A DNA stretch of 42,991 nucleotides, taken from assembly GCA_937916355.1 (NCBI GenBank), contig CALFTM010000105.1, positions 1 through 42,991 on the forward strand. The letters are read 5' to 3'. Source of the DNA: an uncultured Bacteroidales bacterium (lineage in GTDB: Bacteria; Bacteroidota; Bacteroidia; Bacteroidales; Paludibacteraceae). The position numbers and the translations under genes are program-made. The notes beneath the pieces were generated by a model. It was not told where the DNA came from, did no database searches, and was given only the letters and a program-made list of their open reading frames with translations. Shown piece by piece: positions 7,775 to 15,817 of this stretch. The first letter of the stretch is position 1. Every line of letters begins with the position of its first letter.

Positions 7775-8335
7775 ATGGCAACTAAGATTAGATTGCAAAG
7801 ACACGGCCGCAAGGGGTACGCGTACTACCACATCGTCGTAGCGGATAGCAGAGCACCACGTGATGGTAAGTACATTGAGAGACTTGGATCTTATAATCCA
7901 AACACCAATCCTGCTACAGTAGATTTAAACTTCGAAAGAGCATTGTATTGGGTGGGTGTAGGTGCACAACCTACTGACACAACAAGAAACCTTTTGAGCG
8001 ACAAAGGAGTTTACTTGAAGAAACACCTCATGGGTGGTGTGAAGAAAGGTGCTTTCTCTGAGGAGGTAGCTGAGCAAAAGTTCAATGCTTGGGTAGCTGA
8101 GAAGGAGAAGAAGGCTCAAGAATTTGTTAGCAAGAAGGAGACTGCAAAGAAGGAAGACATCAAAAAGCGTTTGGAGGCTGAGAAGGCTGTTAATACAGCA
8201 AAGGCTGAGGCTCTTTCTAAAAAGAGAGCAGAGGCAGCAGCAGCTCTTGAAGCAGCAGCAAAAGAGGCAGCAGCAGAAGCAGCAGCGGCTGAAAACGAGG
8301 CTACGGCAGAGGCTGAAGCTCCAGCAGCAGAGTAA
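7775..8335 (+). CDS. rpsP: 30S ribosomal protein S16 with long Ala/Glu/Lys tail
   Basis: S16 is an early-binding small-subunit protein that stabilises 16S rRNA. Residues 1 to about 85 are canonical, starting MATKIRLQRHGRKGYAYYHI and containing VADSRAPRDGKYIERLGSYNP. The remaining 100 residues form a highly charged helical tail that becomes nearly pure Ala/Glu (EAAAKEAAAEAAAAE). Most bacterial S16 proteins are 75-90 residues; an extended tail is, as I recall, usual in Bacteroidota, so this looks like a lineage trait and not a frameshift. The DNA for the tail is a run of GCA/GCT/GAG codons. The gene has its own promoter and a strong terminator and is not in the rpsP-rimM-trmD-rplS order known elsewhere. 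Confidence 0.96.
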   Translation: MATKIRLQRHGRKGYAYYHIVVADSRAPRDGKYIERLGSYNPNTNPATVDLNFERALYWVGVGAQPTDTTRNLLSDKGVYLKKHLMGGVKKGAFSEEVAEQKFNAWVAEKEKKAQEFVSKKETAKKEDIKKRLEAEKAVNTAKAEALSKKRAEAAAALEAAAKEAAAEAAAAENEATAEAEAPAAE

Positions 8336-8378
8336 TAAGGAGGCGAGGATTTAATTTCCCTAACGTAATACCATGTAT

Positions 8379-8416
8379 GAGGGACTTCCGTATGTGAAGT
8401 CCCTCTTTTTTCTTTT
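8379..8416 (+). terminator. Strong terminator after rpsP
   Basis: A perfect 10-bp GC-rich stem (GAGGGACTTC 8379-8388 with GAAGTCCCTC 8396-8405) closes a 7-nt loop and is followed by a T-rich tail to 8416. Confidence 0.93.
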
Positions 8417-8484
8417 GTAATTACACTAATGGATATTTTTTTTAGAATTTCTAATTAAAATTGTGTAATTTATTCTCTCAAAAC

Positions 8485-8517
8485 GGCAAAAATGTTTTTC
8501 ATTTTTTTATTTTTGCC
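8485..8517 (+). promoter_or_regulatory. -7 box overlapped by inverted repeat, upstream of the NlpC/P60-like gene
   Basis: TATTTTTG (8508-8515) matches TAnnTTTG, and the predicted start is about 28 nt before the gene. The box lies inside the right arm of a perfect 9-bp inverted repeat (GGCAAAAAT 8485-8493, ATTTTTGCC 8509-8517). No good -33 box is visible. The repeat could be an operator or chance in T-rich DNA. Confidence 0.5.
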
Positions 8518-8549
8518 AAATATATTGTGTAACAAAAAATATTACAATC

Positions 8550-9212
8550 ATGACAAAATTTAGACTCTCAGTAGCAGTATTGCTTTTTTCAGGATTTTCT
8601 GCTTTTTCCGGCACTCGCATGGATATTGTAAATGCACCATGTAAGAGTATCAGCGAAGCGTTGGCTTACACTCTTCAACAAAACAACAAACCTTTTGCTG
8701 TCGGAGCAAGTGGAGAGGATGCTTTTGACAATTCCGGTTTGATCACCTACACATTTAAAAAATTGGGAATTGATGTTCCATCTGAAATGGCAGACTTGGC
8801 TAAGACAGGAAAGAAAATCACAAAGATTGCCAAAATGCAAGCTGGAGATATAGTGTTTTTCGCAAATCCTCAAAATCCTAAGGAGATCATCAAAATGGGA
8901 CTTGTTCAAAGTGTTGCTGGAGATGGAATGTCTTTCACCTTCTTCTATGCAGATCAAAAACAGGGGGCTGTAAGGATTGTTCATAGTACGGAAAACGAGT
9001 TTAATGGACATTTTAAACAGGCCAACAGGCTCATTACGGATGCTGACATCATAGATGTGCGTGGTGAGCATCAAAAAACCATAGAAAACATTAAAAAGGC
9101 AGAAGAGAAGCTTCTTAAGGCACAACAAGCTTTGAAAGAGGCTGAAAACAATTTGAGTGATTTAAAAACTGCTTTTGAAAGAAGAAACGCAGAGAATTTC
9201 CTTGTGAAATAA
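8550..9212 (+). CDS. Secreted NlpC/P60-fold pseudoenzyme with C-terminal coiled coil
   Basis: The 220-residue product has a signal peptide (residues 1 to about 20). Residues 30-165 follow the NlpC/P60 plan: FDNSGLITYTFKKLGI matches the usual DCSGxxxYxxxxxGI, MQAGDIVFF matches the PGDLVFF turn, KMGLV sits where HVGIY is expected, and FFYADQKQGAVRI sits where FIHASxxxGV is expected, ending in the family-like FKQANR. All three catalytic positions are changed: Cys to Asn61, His to Lys115, and the third polar residue (His) to Tyr133. Peptidoglycan peptidase activity is therefore not expected, and a binding or regulatory role is more likely. Residues 172-210 form a charged coiled coil. It heads an apparent operon with a small basic protein and tadA. 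The alignment is by eye; the fold call is moderate to good. Confidence 0.75.
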   Translation: MTKFRLSVAVLLFSGFSAFSGTRMDIVNAPCKSISEALAYTLQQNNKPFAVGASGEDAFDNSGLITYTFKKLGIDVPSEMADLAKTGKKITKIAKMQAGDIVFFANPQNPKEIIKMGLVQSVAGDGMSFTFFYADQKQGAVRIVHSTENEFNGHFKQANRLITDADIIDVRGEHQKTIENIKKAEEKLLKAQQALKEAENNLSDLKTAFERRNAENFLVK

Positions 9213-9221
9213 CCATTCAGC

Positions 9222-9455
9222 ATGGCTAAAAAGAAAAAAAATCCAACCGCTCCTACTGTTAAGGAGCGGCTGGTTCGTAACAAGCGCATCAATATTGCCC
9301 TGAATCAAAAGGAGTTTAAGCTTTTGGAGCGTTTTTATACTCAGTTTAAAATCAAAAACAAATCAAAATTCCTTCGTGATACCATCATGAAAACTGTTTG
9401 GTCGAAGATGGTCCAGCAGGATATGTATCTATTTAAGGAGGATGAGATGAAATAA
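9222..9455 (+). CDS. Small basic protein, possibly ribbon-helix-helix-like
   Basis: This 77-residue protein starts with a Lys-rich stretch (MAKKKKNPTAPTVKERLVRNKR). It then has INIALNQKEFKLLERFYTQF and a second helix with KSKFLRDTIMKTV. The pattern of a short strand (RINIALN) followed by two helices resembles ribbon-helix-helix DNA-binding proteins, though I do not recognise a named family. It lies 9 nt after the NlpC/P60-like gene and 14 nt before tadA, so the three are probably cotranscribed. Alternatives are a nucleic-acid-binding or ribosome-associated protein. Confidence 0.65.
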   Translation: MAKKKKNPTAPTVKERLVRNKRINIALNQKEFKLLERFYTQFKIKNKSKFLRDTIMKTVWSKMVQQDMYLFKEDEMK

Positions 9456-9469
9456 TTCAATACCAATTT

Positions 9470-9922
9470 ATGGATTCAAACGAACATCTTACAGACGAAT
9501 ATTTTATGAAACAGGCATTGGCGGAAGCAAAAAAAGCCGCCAATAAAGATGAGGTTCCAATTGGTGCGGTAATCGTGTGCCAAGGAAGAATCATCGCACG
9601 CGCTCATAACCTGACAGAAACATTGACCGATGTAACCGCTCATGCAGAAATGCAAGCTATTACAATGGCAGCTAATTATTTAGGCTCAAAATACCTTTCA
9701 GATTGCACATTGTATGTAACCGTAGAACCTTGTCCGATGTGCGCCGGTGCAATCGGGTGGGCTCAGATCAGCAGAGTGGTTTATGGGACAAAAGATTTAA
9801 AAAGAGGCTACAATCTTATCGCACCGAATGCCCTGCACCCTAAATGTACAGTAACAGACGGTGTCATGAAAGAAGAATGCGCAGAGATCGTTCAAAATTT
9901 CTTTCAAAAAAAGAGAAGATGA
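9470..9922 (+). CDS. tadA: tRNA-specific adenosine deaminase
   Basis: TadA converts A34 of tRNA-Arg(ACG) to inosine and is normally essential. The zinc-binding and catalytic residues are in place: H58-A-E60, with E60 as proton shuttle, and the PCPMC motif with C88 and C91. The region downstream (GAIGWAQISRVVYGTKD) is also typical. Length (150 aa) is standard. It is the third gene of a compact rightward group and ends 6 nt before the convergent yraN stop. The assignment rests on the motifs; other cytidine/guanine deaminase families differ around PCPMCAGAI. Confidence 0.95.
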   Translation: MDSNEHLTDEYFMKQALAEAKKAANKDEVPIGAVIVCQGRIIARAHNLTETLTDVTAHAEMQAITMAANYLGSKYLSDCTLYVTVEPCPMCAGAIGWAQISRVVYGTKDLKRGYNLIAPNALHPKCTVTDGVMKEECAEIVQNFFQKKRR

Positions 9923-9928
9923 AACCTG

Positions 9929-10306
9929 TCACATATTAACGGACGGTAAAAAAGCATCTTTCAACCAGTCTAATTTGCAGACCCTGCCCTTTTCAACATC
10001 TACAATCACAATAATGACATCGAAACGCACCTCTTTTGTGATTCGGTAGCGAGTGATGTACGCTTGTGTCGCATAGACAATATTCCTAACCTTAGCTTGA
10101 TTGATTTTATCCGTAGGAGAAACATAGCAACCCATCTTTCTCGTTTTAACCTCCACCACAACAAGAAAATCGTCGGTCTCAGCCACAATGTCTAATTCCC
10201 CTCGTCCAAACCTATAATTTTGACTTTTAATGATATAGCCTTCAGACTGTAACAGTTCGGCTGCTTTTTCTTCACCGAATTTTCCTAATTCATTATGCAA
10301 TGCCAT
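9929..10306 (-). CDS. yraN: YraN family (UPF0102) nuclease-like protein
   Basis: Members are small proteins with a Holliday-junction-resolvase-like PD-(D/E)XK fold; their biological role is not settled. The sequence shows the family start GKFGEEKAAELLQSEGY, then NYRFGRGELDIVA with the conserved acidic residues, and VVVEVKTRK carrying the ExK. Length (125 aa) is normal. It converges on tadA with 6 nt between the stops and has a strong promoter of its own. Confidence 0.92.
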   Translation of the reverse strand: MALHNELGKFGEEKAAELLQSEGYIIKSQNYRFGRGELDIVAETDDFLVVVEVKTRKMGCYVSPTDKINQAKVRNIVYATQAYITRYRITKEVRFDVIIVIVDVEKGRVCKLDWLKDAFLPSVNM

Positions 10307-10604
10307 AAACTAAAATTTTACAAACATTTAACAGATATTCAATTAAAAGGCAACCCCCTCCTCTATTTTGATTTGATGTCGGTTGCTTACCACGATATTT
10401 TTCCGCAAAAATACAATTATCAAATCAATTCGCAAAATTCCCTTAATCACAATCTTCTTATTTTTGAACTTTCAAACAAGCCCAACACTGACAATATTTC
10501 AGAATTATCAATAAAAATACTGACAAAATATGCAATATAATCGAATGGCAAAAAATTTGCATTATTTATATTAGTTAGCAAGTAAATAATAAAAAAATAT
10601 AAAT
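10307..10604. other. Divergent control region between yraN and grpE
   Basis: No gene is supported here. The region holds the leftward yraN promoter with a leader of about 90 nt and the rightward grpE control region. In the yraN leader GCAACC and GGTTGC form a loop-out pair (about 10351-10356 and 10381-10386). A rightward TATTTTTG box (10459-10466) is the best -7 candidate for grpE, giving a leader of about 130 nt; GCAAA and TTTGC arms occur at 10548-10560. Confidence 0.45.
10406..10436 (-). promoter_or_regulatory. Promoter of yraN
   Basis: On the minus strand TTTG (10433-10436), a 19-nt spacer and TATTTTTG (10406-10413) match the Bacteroidota consensus fully. Confidence 0.75.
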
Positions 10605-11189
10605 ATGGAAAATTTAGAAAATGAAAATACAGAGCAAAACTCTGTAAATGAAGATGTTAAAAAAGAAGAGATGACTTCAGAAGTAGAAAACCAAGAAACT
10701 ACAAATTCTGAAGACACTGACAAAACGGCAGTAGAATCAAACGAGGTAGAAGAGTTGCAAAAAAAATGTGAGACATTGCACAACGATTACCTTCGTCTCT
10801 ATGCAGATTTCGACAACTTCAAAAAAAGAACATTGAAAGAGAAGGCGGATTTAATTAAGTCTGCTGGGGAGAACATTTTCAACAATATGCTTCCGTTAGT
10901 AGATGATTTTGAGCGAGCAAAGAGTGCGATGGAGAATTCGACAGACGGAGAAGCCATTAAGGAGGGTGTTGAACTGATATACAATAAATTCATCTCATTC
11001 CTTTCTCAAAATGGAGTAAAGGCAATCGAGACAGAGGCAAAAGATTTTGACACAGACTTCCACGAAGCGATAGCGAAAATACCTGCTCCGACAGAAGATC
11101 TAAAGGGCAAGGTGGTTGATTGTACCCAAAAGGGATATACACTCAACGACAAGGTGATCCGCTATGCGAAAGTGGTAGTAGGAGAATAA
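10605..11189 (+). CDS. grpE: Nucleotide exchange factor GrpE
   Basis: GrpE releases ADP from DnaK and works with DnaJ in protein folding. Residues 1 to about 50 are a disordered acidic stretch rich in Glu, Asn and Thr. They are followed by a long coiled-coil helix (VEELQKKCETLHNDYLRLYA) and the DFDNFKKRTLKEK core. The C-terminal beta domain includes FHEAIAKIPAP and ends KVIRYAKVVVGE. Length (194 aa) is normal. dnaJ follows after 15 nt in the same operon; dnaK is not in the window. Confidence 0.96.
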   Translation: MENLENENTEQNSVNEDVKKEEMTSEVENQETTNSEDTDKTAVESNEVEELQKKCETLHNDYLRLYADFDNFKKRTLKEKADLIKSAGENIFNNMLPLVDDFERAKSAMENSTDGEAIKEGVELIYNKFISFLSQNGVKAIETEAKDFDTDFHEAIAKIPAPTEDLKGKVVDCTQKGYTLNDKVIRYAKVVVGE

Positions 11190-11204
11190 AATAACTCAAT
11201 AATT

Positions 11205-12350
11205 ATGGCAAAAAGAGATTATTACGAAGTGTTAGGTGTCTCCAAATCAGCAACCGAAGAGGAGATAAAAAAAGCCTACCGCAAAAAAGCGATACAATAC
11301 CACCCTGATAAGAATCCTGGCGACAAAGAAGCTGAGGAGAAATTCAAGGAGGCAGCAGAGGCGTACGAAGTTTTGAGCAATGCAGACAAGCGCGCTCGAT
11401 ACGATCAATTCGGCCATGCAGGAATGTCGGGTGCCGGAGGAGGTTTCAGTGGCGGAGGAATGTCCATGGAGGATATTTTCGCAAACTTTGGAGACCTGTT
11501 CGGAGGACACTTTGGTGACATCTTCGGAGGCGGTTTTGGAGGTGGTTCTACCTCTTCACGCGTTCGGAGAGGTTCAGATTTGCGTGTTCGCATAAAACTC
11601 AATCTAAAAGAGATTGCGAATGGTACAGAGAAGAAAATCAAGGTTAAAAAGCATGTTTCCTGTAGCCATTGTAACGGTTCTGGAGCGGAAGGAAATAGTT
11701 ATAGCTCATGTAGCCGATGCAAAGGAACTGGTCGCATCACGAGAGTGCAAAGCTCTATTTTTGGTCAGATGCAGACGCAAAGCGTTTGCCCGGATTGTGA
11801 AGGAACAGGTCGCATCATCACAAAAAAATGTTCACACTGTAATGGAAACGGTGTAGTGGTGGCAGAAGAGGTCATCGACGTAAAAATCCCAGCAGGTGTG
11901 ATGGACGGAATGTGCCTGACAATGGAAGGCAAAGGAAATGCAGCACGCAATGGAAGTGTGCCGGGCAATTTGTTGATTGTCGTCGAAGAGGAGGCGCACC
12001 CAGACTTGATTCGTGATGAGAACGATTTGATCTACAATCTCCTGCTTCCGATTTCGACAGTTGTAATCGGAGGAACTATTGAAGTGCCGACCGTAGATTC
12101 AAAAGTGAAGGTGAAAATTGATCCGGGTACACAACCCGGCAAAATCCTTCGTTTAAAAGGGAAAGGTCTGCCAAGTGTGAACAGTTATGGCAATGGAGAT
12201 TTGTTGGTCAACATCGGTGTCTACATTCCGGAGAAATTATCCAAAGAAGAGAAGAAGATTTTCGAAGATTTAGAAAACTCCAGCAATTTGAAGCCTACAG
12301 AAGAGGCTAAAAAGAGTTTTTTGGATAAGTTCAAAAATATGTTCAGATGA
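11205..12350 (+). CDS. dnaJ: Chaperone protein DnaJ
   Basis: This is a full type I DnaJ (381 aa). The J domain has the DYYEVLGVSKSATEEEIKKAY start and the HPD tripeptide in YHPDKNPGD. A Gly/Phe-rich linker follows at about 72-120. Four CxxCxGxG zinc motifs come next: CSHCNGSG, CSRCKGTG, CPDCEGTG and CSHCNGNG. The C-terminal client-binding domains include IPAGVMDGMCL and PGTQPGKILRLKGKGLP. It stimulates DnaK ATPase and delivers clients. It is coupled to grpE, and a terminator follows the stop. Confidence 0.98.
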   Translation: MAKRDYYEVLGVSKSATEEEIKKAYRKKAIQYHPDKNPGDKEAEEKFKEAAEAYEVLSNADKRARYDQFGHAGMSGAGGGFSGGGMSMEDIFANFGDLFGGHFGDIFGGGFGGGSTSSRVRRGSDLRVRIKLNLKEIANGTEKKIKVKKHVSCSHCNGSGAEGNSYSSCSRCKGTGRITRVQSSIFGQMQTQSVCPDCEGTGRIITKKCSHCNGNGVVVAEEVIDVKIPAGVMDGMCLTMEGKGNAARNGSVPGNLLIVVEEEAHPDLIRDENDLIYNLLLPISTVVIGGTIEVPTVDSKVKVKIDPGTQPGKILRLKGKGLPSVNSYGNGDLLVNIGVYIPEKLSKEEKKIFEDLENSSNLKPTEEAKKSFLDKFKNMFR

Positions 12351-12372
12351 TCCTCTTATGATTTTCAATAAA

Positions 12373-12425
12373 GCAGACGAAAAGAAAACAGCGATAGACT
12401 CTTTTCGTCTGCATTTCTTTTTGTA
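12373..12425 (+). terminator. Terminator after grpE-dnaJ
   Basis: A 12-bp stem (GCAGACGAAAAG 12373-12384 with CTTTTCGTCTGC 12401-12412) with a 16-nt loop is followed by a T-rich tail. Confidence 0.85.
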
Positions 12426-12431
12426 CCTTTG
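12424..12431 (+). promoter_or_regulatory. -7 box for the VC0807-like / murF-alr transcript
   Basis: TACCTTTG matches TAnnTTTG exactly and follows directly after the dnaJ terminator, about 30 nt before the next start codon. No clear -33 box is seen. Confidence 0.5.
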
Positions 12432-12460
12432 TAAATAAATATAACACAAAAAAAACAAAA

Positions 12461-13258
12461 ATGACCTCAGATAAAAACATAGCGGAAAAAACAGGTACTC
12501 AAAAGGAAAATCCTTTTGTTAGTCTGATTTTCAATATAGTCCTACCTGTCATCATACTATCGAAATTTTCAAAATTTGCAGAAAAATATTTCCCTGACGT
12601 AGAATTGAGTCCGGCAGTGGGGCTGATAATCGCATTAGCATTTCCGGTTTGCTATTTTATATATGAATATGTAAAGACCCGTAAAACCAGTTTTATCGCC
12701 ATATTGGGTTTTGTCAGTATTTTTCTGACGGGAATCATTGGGGTGTTTGAATTTCCGAGTGAGTGGATTGCCTATAAAGAGGCATCCGTTCCATTTATTA
12801 TCGGAATCGCCATTCTCATATCACTTAAGACCCCCTACCCACTGGTAAAAAAACTTTTGTATAACGACGAATTTATTGATGTTGAGAAGGTGGAAAAGAT
12901 ATTAGAAGAAAAAAATGCCAAAGAACAATTTGAAAAGGTTCTCACCAATTCCACTTACCTATTGGCATGTTCGTTTCTCGTATCCACCATTTTAAATTTC
13001 GCTTTAGCAAAATATTTGATACACAGTCCTTCGGGAACTGAAGCTTTCAATCAGGAGCTTTCAAAGATGACTTCATTGAGTTATTTTGTCATTGCACTAC
13101 CCTCCACCGTTGTCATGATGGGTGCGCTTTATTACCTCATCAGAAGTGTAAAAAAGATTACCGGACTCACTTTTGAAGAGATGTTAGCGCCTCATTTGAG
13201 AGATAAAATGGAGGAGGTAGATAAAAACGAAGAACCAGACCAACCATCCAATCCATAA
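12461..13258 (+). CDS. VC0807-type integral membrane protein
   Basis: This 265-residue protein has about six hydrophobic segments: SLIFNIVLPVIILSKF, AVGLIIALAFPVCYFIYEYV, FIAILGFVSIFLTGIIGVF, SVPFIIGIAILISL, TYLLACSFLVSTILNF and LSYFVIALPSTVVMMGAL. The N-terminal NPFVSLIFNIVLPVIIL and the ALAFPVCYFIYEYV segment resemble what I recall of the VC0807 family, whose function is unknown and which is distantly reminiscent of intracellular septation protein A. The C-terminal 30 residues are acidic and cytoplasmic by the positive-inside pattern. It lies 14 nt before murF-alr, so a link to the cell envelope is plausible but inferred. Confidence 0.7.
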   Translation: MTSDKNIAEKTGTQKENPFVSLIFNIVLPVIILSKFSKFAEKYFPDVELSPAVGLIIALAFPVCYFIYEYVKTRKTSFIAILGFVSIFLTGIIGVFEFPSEWIAYKEASVPFIIGIAILISLKTPYPLVKKLLYNDEFIDVEKVEKILEEKNAKEQFEKVLTNSTYLLACSFLVSTILNFALAKYLIHSPSGTEAFNQELSKMTSLSYFVIALPSTVVMMGALYYLIRSVKKITGLTFEEMLAPHLRDKMEEVDKNEEPDQPSNP

Positions 13259-13272
13259 GAATTTTTTCTGTC

Positions 13273-15741
13273 ATGAAATATACAAGTTCTGAAATAGCCC
13301 ATATAGTTGAAGGTCAGCTTATCGGTTGTGAAAAATTGCAAATCAGTCATATTTTAACAGACAGTCGGCTTATCTCATTTCCTGAAGAGTCGATTTTCGT
13401 GGCTTTGACCACTTCTAAAAATGACGGTCATCGTTACATTGAAGATTTGTACAAAAAAAATGTTAGATGCTTCCTCATCAGTGAACCAAATGAAAAATTT
13501 TCACATTTGGATGATGCTACATTTATCGTTGTGAAAGATACTCTGGCAGCTTTACAACAATGGGCTTCGGAACATCGTAAAAAATTTCAAATACCGATAA
13601 TCGGAATTACAGGAAGCAACGGAAAAACAATTGTGAAAGAGTGGCTCTACCACCTTTTATGCAAGGATTACAAAATCACACGTTCTCCTCGTAGTTATAA
13701 TTCTCAAATTGGAGTACCACTTTCAGTTTTACATTTAGATGAGAACAGTGAGATAGGAATATTTGAAGCAGGAATTTCCCAAACTGGAGAGATGGAGCGA
13801 TTGGAGAAGATAATACGCCCAACTATTGGTGTCTTTACAAACTTAGGAGAGGCTCATCAAGAAAATTTCTTCTCTGATAAAGTAAAAGGGGCAGAAAAAG
13901 CAAAACTTTTTGTCCATTCCGATATTTGTATCTACAACAAAGACAATAAGTTAGTAGATATTTGTGTACAACAAAACACGAATGCTCAAACGATTACGTT
14001 TGGGGCAACAGAAGATGCGAATATACATATATCGAATGTAAAAATAGATGGTTCGCACACAAAAATCTCTTATCGCTACGACAAAGGAGACGAAAAATCG
14101 TTTACGATACCATTCACGGACAAAGCTTCCTTTGAGAACGCTGTGATTGCTCTTTCCGTGTTACTCTATTTAGGAGTTGAGCATGATGAGATTCTGCGTC
14201 GCATGGCAGATTTAGAACCGGTAGCGATGCGCTTAGAGGTGAAAGAGGGAGAAAACAATTGTTTAATCGTAGATGACAGTTATAATTCAGACAGTAACTC
14301 ACTTTCCATTGCCATTGATTTTTTAACACAGCAAGCCACCCAAAAGCAGAACTGCAAAACACTCTTTTTGTCAGACATTCTCCAGACGGGTGTTGATGCA
14401 GAGCAGCTCTATTCTTCGTTAGCAGAATTGTTGAAAGAGAAAAAGATTGATCGTTTTTTTGGCATCGGAGAAAAATTGATGCAACATCAATCTAAAATTG
14501 AAATAGGGGAAAAATATTTCTACCCTAACACCGAAACTTTTTTACAAGAAATAGGGAAATATACATTTTCTAATGAATTGATATTGTTAAAAGGTGCCCG
14601 ACAGTTTCATTTTGAAAAAATTTCTGACAAATTGTCTTGTGTCGTGCATGAGACGACCTTGGAGGTGGATTTGTCTGCTTTGAATAATAATTTCCGCTAC
14701 TTCCGATCTTTTTTAAAACCAGAGACTAAATTGATGAGCATGGTGAAAGCCAACGCCTATGGAAGTGGGGACATTGAAGTTGCCAAAGCGTTGCAGAATT
14801 TTGGTTGTGATTATTTTGCCGTAGCTGTAGCAGATGAGGGGGCAATTTTACGCAACGAAGGAATTACCCTCCCAATTGAGGTGATGAATCCAGAGGCGAA
14901 TAGTTTTCCAAAAATATTCGAATATCATTTAGAGCCTGAAATCTATAGCTTCGCTCTATTGGAAAAAATCATGAAGGAAGCGGAGGATTTTGGAATATCC
15001 GACTACCCTATCCATCTAAAGATCGATACCGGAATGCATCGTTTGGGTTTTGAAGAAAAGGATATCGACAAACTCATATCCATTCTGAAAAATCAAAATT
15101 TTGTAAAAATACGCTCTGTCTTCTCGCATCTTGTTGGTTCAGACTCTCCGGACTTTGATGACTTCACGCAGCAGCAAATCGGGTTATTCACAAAGATAAA
15201 AAATAAGATCACAGAGGCTTTCCCTCATAAGATTTTAGTGCATATCCTCAATTCTGCTGGAATTGAACGTTTTAGTGATTATCAATTTGACATGGTTCGT
15301 TTAGGTATTGGGCATTACGGTATGAGTGCCTCTCCCAATAGTCATTTAGAAGAGGTTTGTACTTTAAAAACCAAGATCTTACAGATTCGAAAAGTTGCTA
15401 AAGAAGAGACTGTCGGTTATAGTCGCAAAGGAACTTTAACGAGGGACTCTGTGATTGGCGCGCTACCTATCGGTTATGCTGATGGATTGAACCGCAAATT
15501 GGGTAATAGAGCATGGAGCGTACTTGTTAATGGTGTAAAAGCTCCGATTGTCGGCAATGTCTGCATGGATGTCTGTATGGTCGATTTAACAGATGTTCCT
15601 AATGTAAAGGAGGGTGATTCGGTTGTGATTTTCGGAAAAGGAAATTCCATCCAGCAAATGGCGGAAGTATTGGGTACGATTTCATACGAAATTCTTTCAA
15701 CTGTATCCAAACGAGTTAAAAGAATCTATTTTAAAGACTAA
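13273..15741 (+). CDS. murF-alr: Bifunctional MurF / alanine racemase fusion
   Basis: The 822-residue protein joins two consecutive peptidoglycan activities. Residues 1 to about 450 are MurF (UDP-MurNAc-tripeptide:D-Ala-D-Ala ligase) with the ATP-binding ITGSNGKTIVKEW, the EAGISQTGEME region and the C-terminal DDSYNSDSNSL motif. Residues from about 455 on are a PLP-dependent alanine racemase: the internal-aldimine lysine is K492 in MVKANAYGSG, HLKIDTGMHRLGF follows, and the catalytic Tyr is in VGYSRKGT. The racemase supplies D-Ala used for the dipeptide MurF attaches. This fusion is known in Bacteroidota. The frame is continuous across the joint, with no frameshift. A helicase gene follows after 76 nt. 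Confidence 0.96.
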   Translation: MKYTSSEIAHIVEGQLIGCEKLQISHILTDSRLISFPEESIFVALTTSKNDGHRYIEDLYKKNVRCFLISEPNEKFSHLDDATFIVVKDTLAALQQWASEHRKKFQIPIIGITGSNGKTIVKEWLYHLLCKDYKITRSPRSYNSQIGVPLSVLHLDENSEIGIFEAGISQTGEMERLEKIIRPTIGVFTNLGEAHQENFFSDKVKGAEKAKLFVHSDICIYNKDNKLVDICVQQNTNAQTITFGATEDANIHISNVKIDGSHTKISYRYDKGDEKSFTIPFTDKASFENAVIALSVLLYLGVEHDEILRRMADLEPVAMRLEVKEGENNCLIVDDSYNSDSNSLSIAIDFLTQQATQKQNCKTLFLSDILQTGVDAEQLYSSLAELLKEKKIDRFFGIGEKLMQHQSKIEIGEKYFYPNTETFLQEIGKYTFSNELILLKGARQFHFEKISDKLSCVVHETTLEVDLSALNNNFRYFRSFLKPETKLMSMVKANAYGSGDIEVAKALQNFGCDYFAVAVADEGAILRNEGITLPIEVMNPEANSFPKIFEYHLEPEIYSFALLEKIMKEAEDFGISDYPIHLKIDTGMHRLGFEEKDIDKLISILKNQNFVKIRSVFSHLVGSDSPDFDDFTQQQIGLFTKIKNKITEAFPHKILVHILNSAGIERFSDYQFDMVRLGIGHYGMSASPNSHLEEVCTLKTKILQIRKVAKEETVGYSRKGTLTRDSVIGALPIGYADGLNRKLGNRAWSVLVNGVKAPIVGNVCMDVCMVDLTDVPNVKEGDSVVIFGKGNSIQQMAEVLGTISYEILSTVSKRVKRIYFKD

Positions 15742-15817
15742 GGGAGGATTCTAAAAATTTCAATAATTTCATGAAATGAACTTTTAGCACCCACCTAAAA
15801 TCGCAAATTAAAGAAGA

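Noticed and set aside
8124..8354. Gln/Arg-rich frame in rpsP
   Set aside because: It is an alternative reading of the GCA-rich codon run that encodes the S16 tail.
10295..10540. Possible 81-aa rightward gene between yraN and grpE
   Set aside because: It overlaps the yraN start and promoter, has no upstream signal and low-quality composition.
13273..15741. MurF-Alr as an artefactual fusion of two genes
   Set aside because: The frame is continuous, both halves have full active sites, and this fusion is known in Bacteroidota.
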